A stretch of DNA of 17,695 bases from an uncultured Faecalibacterium sp. (GTDB lineage: Bacteria; Bacillota; Clostridia; Oscillospirales; Ruminococcaceae). The DNA is taken from assembly GCA_900540455.1 (NCBI GenBank), contig UQGD01000037.1, positions 1 to 17,695 on the forward strand, read 5' to 3'. The notes beneath the pieces were generated by a model. It was not told the DNA's origin. It made no database searches and was given only the letters and a program-made list of their open reading frames with translations. Positions 13,745 to 17,695 of the stretch are shown here, one piece after another (position 1 is the first letter of the stretch; every line of letters begins with the position of its first letter). Both the position numbers and the translations under genes were made by a program.

Positions 13745-14581
13745 TTACTGAGAGAGCAGGTCTGCGATCTCCGGCGGCTCCAGCGCCCGCAGCGGCGCCG
13801 GCGCCTCCGCCCCCCGGCGCAGGGGCAGCCACCAGGTGGACAGCCCCAGCCACCGCCCCGCTTTATAGGCGGTATGGGGGGTGCGGCCCACACAGGCAAA
13901 CCCCCATTTTTCATGAAAACGCTCGCTGGCGGGGTTGGGGTCTGCGATCTGGGCATAGGCGTTCCAGTAGCCACGCCGCCGCACCAGCTCCAGCAGTGCC
14001 CCGTACACCGCCCCCGCAGCGCCGGTGCTGCGGGCGTCCGGCGCGCAGTAAACCGTGGTCTCCACGTCCCAGGCAAAGGCCTCCCGCTCCTTCCAGGGGT
14101 GGGCGCAGGCAAACGCCAGCAGACGGCCTGCCTCGTCCCGGGCCAGCACCACCGGGGCGGTGCGGCTGGCCTGGGCCACCCAATCCCGGTAGCTTTCCGG
14201 GTCCGCCGGGGTCACCTGAAAGGTGGCGGTGCTGTGCTGCACATACCAGTTGTACAGCGCTGCGATCTCCGGCCCATCCGCCGGGCTGGCCGCCGACAGC
14301 CGAGGCCGGCTGTGCGCAGACCAGGCGGCGCACAGGGCCTCCTTTTGGGGCTTGGACAGCTTTTTGAGCGCAGCTTCCCGGCGCAGGGCGGCGCTTTTGT
14401 CCGGGCAGCGCTCCAGGTATGCCAGGCTCTCGGCCCCGGCGGCACGGGTATACTTGGCCCCTTTGCCGGTCTTATGGGCGTGGAGCCGGGCTGCGGGGTC
14501 GGTGGTCCAGCCTGCATACAGCTTGCCCCCGGTGCAGCGCACCAGGTAGACATAGGCTTCGGTCTGCATCCCGCCGCTCAC
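13745..14581 (-). CDS. GIY-YIG nuclease domain fused to a GNAT acetyltransferase
   Basis: The 278-residue protein has two domains. Residues 8-90 match the UPF0213/YhbQ/YazA GIY-YIG family: VYLVRC, LYAG (in place of YIG), TTDPAARLHAH, GKGAKYTR and the RREAALKKL helix with Glu69. Residues 94-255 match phosphinothricin-type N-acetyltransferases: EIAALYNWYVQHSTATF, LLAFACAHPWKEREAF, a VYCAPDARSTGAAGA acetyl-CoA loop, ASERFHEKWGF and YKAGRWL. Functions of both halves are inferred: the GIY-YIG part may bind or cut nucleic acid, and the GNAT part acetylates a small amine. YazA-type proteins are normally about 90-100 residues and stand alone. The GTG start overlaps the MYG1 stop (GTGA); an ATG at 14569 is an alternative. 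No frameshift is needed to join the halves. Confidence 0.88.
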   Translation of the reverse strand: MSGGMQTEAYVYLVRCTGGKLYAGWTTDPAARLHAHKTGKGAKYTRAAGAESLAYLERCPDKSAALRREAALKKLSKPQKEALCAAWSAHSRPRLSAASPADGPEIAALYNWYVQHSTATFQVTPADPESYRDWVAQASRTAPVVLARDEAGRLLAFACAHPWKEREAFAWDVETTVYCAPDARSTGAAGAVYGALLELVRRRGYWNAYAQIADPNPASERFHEKWGFACVGRTPHTAYKAGRWLGLSTWWLPLRRGAEAPAPLRALEPPEIADLLSQ

Positions 14582-15414
14582 AGCTTTCCGTTATTGCGCA
14601 GCACCTGGCGGCAGGCCGCCAGGGCGGTCTCCTTATCCGCTGCGGTGATCAAAAACCGGCTGGCGTGGCAGAAGCGGATGCCCTCCAGCCCGCTTTTTGC
14701 CTGGATGACCTCCGGCGGCTGCCCAGCCCAGGACTGGGGGAAGGGGAGCTTGGGCTTTTTGGTCTTGTGGTCGGTCACGCACTGGGCGCTCCAGCCGCCC
14801 CGCTGGCTGGGGTACACCACAAACAGGGCATCGGTCTTGTACAGGCCGTTTTTCCAGGGCAGGTAGCAGGGCAGCACCACGATGCCGTTTTGCGAGGCAG
14901 CGTAGGCGGTGCGGACCTTGTCGTCCGCCCGGTTCACCGCATTGGCGCTGGCGATCTGCCGGGTCAGGATCTGCTTTGCCACAGCCACCGCCGCAAAAAA
15001 CTGCTGGTCCTGGACATCGGCGCCGCCGTCCTCATCCCAGACGGGGTTAAAAAAGCCGATGGCGTCGCACAGACTGTTGGGCTCGCCGGTATTATCGTTC
15101 AGGTCCAGGGGCTGGACGAAGTTCTCATCCACCAAACGGGCCTGGCGCTCCCCCACAAGGCCGGGGCCAAGCACCCGCCACAGCAGGCCAAAGGCGGCAT
15201 AGGGCACCCCATTGGGGCGCATCTCCCGGGGGGACTGGTGGTGGTCAAACATCCCAAACCCGATATCGTATACAATGCCCTCAAAATCCTCCGGGACATC
15301 AAAGCCCCGGGTGATCTGGATATCCGGCCGCACCAGCTGCAGCAGGGCCGTGGCAAACACGTCGTCCGCGTGGAACTTGCCCGCATGGGTAAACCCCTTG
15401 GCAGGGATCTTCAT
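14578..15414 (-). CDS. MYG1-family (UPF0160) metal-dependent hydrolase
   Basis: The 278-residue protein has the DHH-like MYG1 signature: TH10-AGKFH15-AD17-D18 at the N-terminus, YDIGFGMFDHHQ with D50, D57, H58 and H59, then PLDLNDNTG (102-110). Eukaryotic MYG1 is reported as a 3'-5' RNA exonuclease; the role of bacterial members is unclear, so only metal-dependent phosphoesterase activity is suggested. Length is shorter than eukaryotic MYG1, which has a targeting sequence and longer C-terminus. GAGGTG lies 8 nt before the ATG. It is the first gene of an operon with the GIY-YIG/GNAT fusion, overlapping it by 4 nt, and has its own well-formed promoter. The pairing of two putative nucleic-acid enzymes is notable. 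Confidence 0.88.
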   Translation of the reverse strand: MKIPAKGFTHAGKFHADDVFATALLQLVRPDIQITRGFDVPEDFEGIVYDIGFGMFDHHQSPREMRPNGVPYAAFGLLWRVLGPGLVGERQARLVDENFVQPLDLNDNTGEPNSLCDAIGFFNPVWDEDGGADVQDQQFFAAVAVAKQILTRQIASANAVNRADDKVRTAYAASQNGIVVLPCYLPWKNGLYKTDALFVVYPSQRGGWSAQCVTDHKTKKPKLPFPQSWAGQPPEVIQAKSGLEGIRFCHASRFLITAADKETALAACRQVLRNNGKL

Positions 15415-15450
15415 CTCTCGGTCACCTCGCTATCAAAATTATCGTTGTAC

Positions 15451-15479
15451 AGTATAGCATATTTTGCGCCGGGGGACAA
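15451..15479 (-). promoter_or_regulatory. Promoter of the MYG1/GIY-YIG operon
   Basis: On the minus strand, TTGTCC (15474-15479), a 17-nt spacer and TATACT (15451-15456) occur, with TGC just before the -10 (extended -10). Transcription starts near 15444, giving a leader of about 30 nt. Confidence 0.78.
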
Positions 15480-15481
15480 CA

Positions 15482-15503
15482 AAAAGCCCCCAGCAGACAG
15501 GGG
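15482..15503 (-). terminator. Possible second terminator downstream of ilvE
   Basis: On the minus strand, CCCC (complement of 15500-15503) can pair with GGGG (complement of 15487-15490), followed by GC and five T. The stem is short. It lies directly upstream of the MYG1 promoter and may shield it from ilvE read-through. Confidence 0.3.
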
Positions 15504-15566
15504 ATAAAACAGGCCGCCGGGAGATCGCAATCCGGCAGCGCTCTGGCCGGGCCTTGAAAAAAGGGC

Positions 15567-15605
15567 AAAAAACAGCAGGCCCATGCCGCTGCACGAGCCT
15601 GCTGT
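15567..15605 (-). terminator. Intrinsic terminator of ilvE
   Basis: ACAGCAGGC (15572-15580) and GCCTGCTGT (15597-15605) form a perfect 9-bp stem with a 16-nt loop. On the minus strand six T follow (complement of A 15567-15572). It lies 42 nt past the ilvE stop. Confidence 0.9.
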
Positions 15606-15646
15606 GTCCTGCACAGGGGCCGCCTGCGGCAGCTCCCTGGCCATCT

Positions 15647-16726
15647 TTATACCATCTTTTCCACCGGCACGATCCAGCCCTTGGTATCCGGCAGGCGGCC
15701 CCACTGCATCCCGGTCATGGTGTCGTAGAGCTTCTGGGTGACGGGGCCGATCTTGCCGCCCCCGATATAGGCGTGCTCGCCCTTCCAGACCAGCTCCTTT
15801 ACCGGGGAGACCACGGCGGCGGTGCCGGTGCCGAACACCTCTTCCAGACGGCCCTCCCGGGCGGCCTGCATCACATCTGCAATGGCCAGCCGGTCCTCGA
15901 TGACCTCATAGCCCCAGTCCTGCAAAAGCTCGATGCAGCTGCGGCGGGTAACGCCGGGCAGCACGGTGCCCACGGTGGGGGCGGTGTAGATCTTGCCGTC
16001 GATCTTGAACAGGATGTTCATGCTGCCCACTTCCTCGACGTACTTTTTCTCCACGCCGTCCAGCCACAGCACCTGGGCATAGCCCTGCTCCTCGGCCAGC
16101 TCACCAGCCTTGATGGACGCTGCATAGTTGCCGCCGCACTTGGTAAAGCCGGTCAGACCCGGAGCAGCCCGGATATACTCGTCCTCCACATAGATGCGCA
16201 CCGGGTCGATGCCCTCGGCATAATACGCACCGGAGGGGGCGCAGATGATGCAGAAGATATAGTGCTTGGAGGCATGGACCCCCAGGCCCACATCATTGGC
16301 AAACACAAAGGGGCGGATGTACAGCGAAGCGCCGTCTGCATGGGGCACCCAGTCCCGGTCGATATCCACCAGCGTCTTGACGGCCTGGATATAATCCTCC
16401 ACCGGGATGCGGGGGATGCACAGCCGGTCGGCAGAGTCCTGCATCCGGCGGGCGTTGCACTCCGGACGGAACAGCTGCACCGTATCCTCCGCCGTGCGGT
16501 AGGCTTTCATGCCCTCAAAGATCTCCTGTGCGTAGTGGAACACCACGGTAGCAGGGTCCAGCGGGAAAGGGCCGTAGGGGACGATGCGGGCGTCGTGCCA
16601 GCCCTGGCCCTCGGTATAATCCATCACAAACATATGGTCGGTAAACTGCTTGCCAAAGCCGAGCTTTGTCTCATCGGCGGGTTTTGCTTTGGGGCAGGCG
16701 GTGCGCTGGATCTTGATCTGCAGCAT
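15647..16726 (-). CDS. ilvE: Branched-chain amino acid aminotransferase
   Basis: This 359-residue PLP-dependent class IV aminotransferase carries out the last step of valine, leucine and isoleucine synthesis, or the first step of their breakdown, with 2-oxoglutarate/glutamate. The length and the motifs HYAQEIFEGMKAYR (64-77), RPECNARRM (88-96) and YIRPFVFAN fit the bacterial/eukaryotic BCAT type with an N-terminal extension. The PLP lysine is expected at K196 in GFTKCGGNYAAS, followed by EVGSMNILF (232-240) and FGTGTAAVVSPV (298-309), which bind cofactor and phosphate. GAGAGGG sits 8 nt before the ATG. It is transcribed as a single gene from a strong promoter and ends at its own terminator; no other ilv or leu genes are in the window. 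Confidence 0.96.
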   Translation of the reverse strand: MLQIKIQRTACPKAKPADETKLGFGKQFTDHMFVMDYTEGQGWHDARIVPYGPFPLDPATVVFHYAQEIFEGMKAYRTAEDTVQLFRPECNARRMQDSADRLCIPRIPVEDYIQAVKTLVDIDRDWVPHADGASLYIRPFVFANDVGLGVHASKHYIFCIICAPSGAYYAEGIDPVRIYVEDEYIRAAPGLTGFTKCGGNYAASIKAGELAEEQGYAQVLWLDGVEKKYVEEVGSMNILFKIDGKIYTAPTVGTVLPGVTRRSCIELLQDWGYEVIEDRLAIADVMQAAREGRLEEVFGTGTAAVVSPVKELVWKGEHAYIGGGKIGPVTQKLYDTMTGMQWGRLPDTKGWIVPVEKMV

Positions 16727-16751
16727 AATCTTTTCCCTCTCTCTATCCTAC

Positions 16752-16774
16752 CGGCTGCGGTATCAGGGCAGCCG
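16752..16774 (-). other. Hairpin in the ilvE leader
   Basis: CGGCTGC (16752-16758) and GCAGCCG (16768-16774) form a 7-bp stem with a 9-nt loop inside the ilvE leader of about 70 nt. No T-run follows on the minus strand, and the leader is too short for a T-box. It is probably an mRNA-stabilising or translation-modulating hairpin. Confidence 0.35.
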
Positions 16775-16802
16775 CTTACAAAGATTGCTTTCTGTGGCTA
16801 CT

Positions 16803-16830
16803 ATTATAGTCTGTTGTGAATATTTTGCAA
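16803..16830 (-). promoter_or_regulatory. Promoter of ilvE
   Basis: On the minus strand, TTGCAA (16825-16830), a 16-nt spacer and a perfect TATAAT (16803-16808) are present, the same -35, spacing and -10 as the RND promoter at 4287-4314. The region 16831-17015 between this and the galE promoter is AT-richer than its surroundings and shows no supported gene. Confidence 0.8.
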
Positions 16831-17015
16831 GAGGGCGTTAAATATTTTTCATCTATGTATTTGGAATGTTGTAAAAAATCGTCCTTTGGGCGGGGATGCC
16901 GCAGAGGGCAAAATGGCGGGGTTTCTCCATCCATCCACCACAAAAAATGACCTTGCCACAACTATGATGCCCAAAAGAAAGCAACAAAAATACATCCAAA
17001 AAAGCTTTGTCCCCC

Positions 17016-17044
17016 TTGCGTCTGCGGCCCAAACGCGGTATCCT
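17016..17044 (+). promoter_or_regulatory. Possible promoter of galE
   Basis: TTGCGT (17016-17021), a 17-nt spacer and TATCCT (17039-17044) match the sigma-A pattern moderately (3/6 and 4/6). Transcription near 17051 would place both leader hairpins in the mRNA. Confidence 0.45.
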
Positions 17045-17055
17045 TTAAGTACAGA

Positions 17056-17118
17056 GCGCCGCCCGGACAAGCGGCGCACAATCTACCGGCGGCAGCAAAG
17101 CTCGCCCTTTGCACCGCC
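17056..17118 (+). other. Two-hairpin structured leader of galE
   Basis: Hairpin 1 is GCGCCGC (17056-17062) paired with GCGGCGC (17071-17077). Hairpin 2 has GGCGG (17088-17092) with CCGCC (17114-17118) and GCAAAG (17095-17100) with CTTTGC (17107-17112), separated by a small internal bulge. Neither is followed by a T-run. Hairpin 2 ends a few nt before the GTGAGGG ribosome binding region, so a role in mRNA stability or translational control is possible. I do not recognise a known riboswitch. Confidence 0.45.
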
Positions 17119-17139
17119 ACGAGAGTGAGGGCTTTTGTT

Positions 17140-17695
17140 ATGGCAATTCTGGTCTCCGGCGGCGCTGGTTACATCGGCAGCCACACCTGCATCGAGCTGT
17201 TGAACGCGGGCTATGACATCGTAGTGGCGGACAACTTCTACAACTCCTGCAACACCCCTCTGGAGCGGGTGAAGCAGATCACCGGCAAGGACTTCCGCTT
17301 CTATCAGGCTGACATGACCTGCAAGGAGGATGTGGAGAAGATCTTTACCGAGTGCCCGGACATTGACGCTGTGATCCAGTTTGCCGCCTATAAGGCAGTG
17401 GGCGAGAGCGTCTCCAAGCCCATCGAGTATTACTCCAACAACCTGAACTGCACGCTGGTGATCCTGGACGTGATGCGCCGCCACGGCTGCAAGAACTTTG
17501 TGTTCAGCTCCTCCGCCACGGTCTACGGCGACCCGGCTACTGTGCCCATCACCGAGGATTTCCCCGTGGGCGCCACCACCAACCCCTATGGCACCACCAA
17601 AGCCTTTACCGAGCGCATCCTGACCGACGTTTGCGCCGCCGACCCCACCCTGAACGTGGCCCTGCTGCGGTACTTCAACCCCATCGGCGCCCACA
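17140..17695 (+). CDS. galE: UDP-glucose 4-epimerase, 5' part (runs off the window)
   Basis: The first 185 residues of an extended short-chain dehydrogenase/reductase are present; the gene continues beyond 17695. GalE interconverts UDP-glucose and UDP-galactose, linking the Leloir pathway with envelope polysaccharide synthesis. The NAD-binding motif GGAGYIGSH (7-15), FAAYKAVGES (81-90), SSSATVYGD (123-131) and the catalytic pair Y150 and K154 in NPYGTTK are all in place, and RYFNPIGAH (177-185) follows, as in GalE. The ATG at 17140 has GTGAGGG about 9 nt upstream and begins the canonical MAILVSGGAG strand. Full-length GalE has about 330-340 residues, so roughly 150 are missing only because of the window edge. 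Confidence 0.95.
   Translation, partial: MAILVSGGAGYIGSHTCIELLNAGYDIVVADNFYNSCNTPLERVKQITGKDFRFYQADMTCKEDVEKIFTECPDIDAVIQFAAYKAVGESVSKPIEYYSNNLNCTLVILDVMRRHGCKNFVFSSSATVYGDPATVPITEDFPVGATTNPYGTTKAFTERILTDVCAADPTLNVALLRYFNPIGAH

Noticed and set aside
16849..17079. 76-codon leftward frame with a hydrophobic stretch in the ilvE-galE gap
   Set aside because: One membrane-like segment is visible, but no ribosome site at proper spacing, and it overlaps the ilvE upstream region and the galE leader.
1..17695. CRISPR, prophage, toxin-antitoxin or defence island
   Set aside because: No regularly spaced repeats, integrases, phage genes or recognised toxin-antitoxin pairs were seen; nearly all coding space is accounted for by core-type genes.

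Overview
The window looks like chromosomal core DNA from a GC-rich member of the Clostridia, most probably a Faecalibacterium-like Oscillospiraceae. This is inference. It rests on strong AGGAGG-type ribosome binding sites, sigma-A-type promoters, many compact intrinsic terminators, a gene cluster matching the Bacillus ricT(yaaT)-trmN6(yabB)-rsmI(yabC) neighbourhood, a Firmicutes-style RND pump, and interspersed two-hairpin palindromic repeats of a kind I associate with Faecalibacterium genomes. No rRNA, tRNA, CRISPR array, insertion sequence or prophage gene is visible.

Layout. Positions 1-176 hold two mirror-image, two-hairpin repeat units (REPIN-like). A terminator and a leftward gene for a 1311-residue RND exporter follow (295-4230). 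A 356-bp divergent region separates it from a rightward cluster: ricT/PSP1 (4587), a 56-residue 2[4Fe-4S] ferredoxin (5721), trmN6 (6037), rsmI (6746), a YfcE-type phosphoesterase (7783) and a regulator-less biotin protein ligase (8268-9035). Next is a leftward D-Ala-D-Ala carboxypeptidase (9099-10394). A rightward group follows: gamma-carbonic-anhydrase-like protein, Bcp/PrxQ peroxiredoxin, MATE transporter and histidine phosphatase (10506-13661). A convergent terminator separates this from a leftward two-gene operon encoding a MYG1-family protein and a GIY-YIG/acetyltransferase fusion (15414 to 13745). The window ends with leftward ilvE (16726 to 15647) and the 5' part of rightward galE (from 17140).

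Themes. The ricT-trmN6-rsmI block is RNA-centred (RNA maturation factor, tRNA and 16S rRNA methylases). The GIY-YIG gene that sits in this neighbourhood in Bacillus (yazA) is absent here; a relative appears about 7 kb away fused to a phosphinothricin-acetyltransferase-like domain and coupled to MYG1. The gamma-carbonic anhydrase and peroxiredoxin genes are 4 nt apart and probably cotranscribed. DacF and GalE serve the cell envelope, and IlvE serves branched-chain amino acid metabolism.

The most interesting unexplained material is non-coding. A near-consensus promoter lies only about 30 nt before a perfect terminator ahead of the MATE gene, a terminator-like hairpin sits in the ricT leader, identical extended -10 repeats lie ahead of the ferredoxin, and the galE leader has two hairpins. 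The nearest thing to a new protein architecture is the GIY-YIG/GNAT fusion. I do not see a clear new defence or mobile system in this window.
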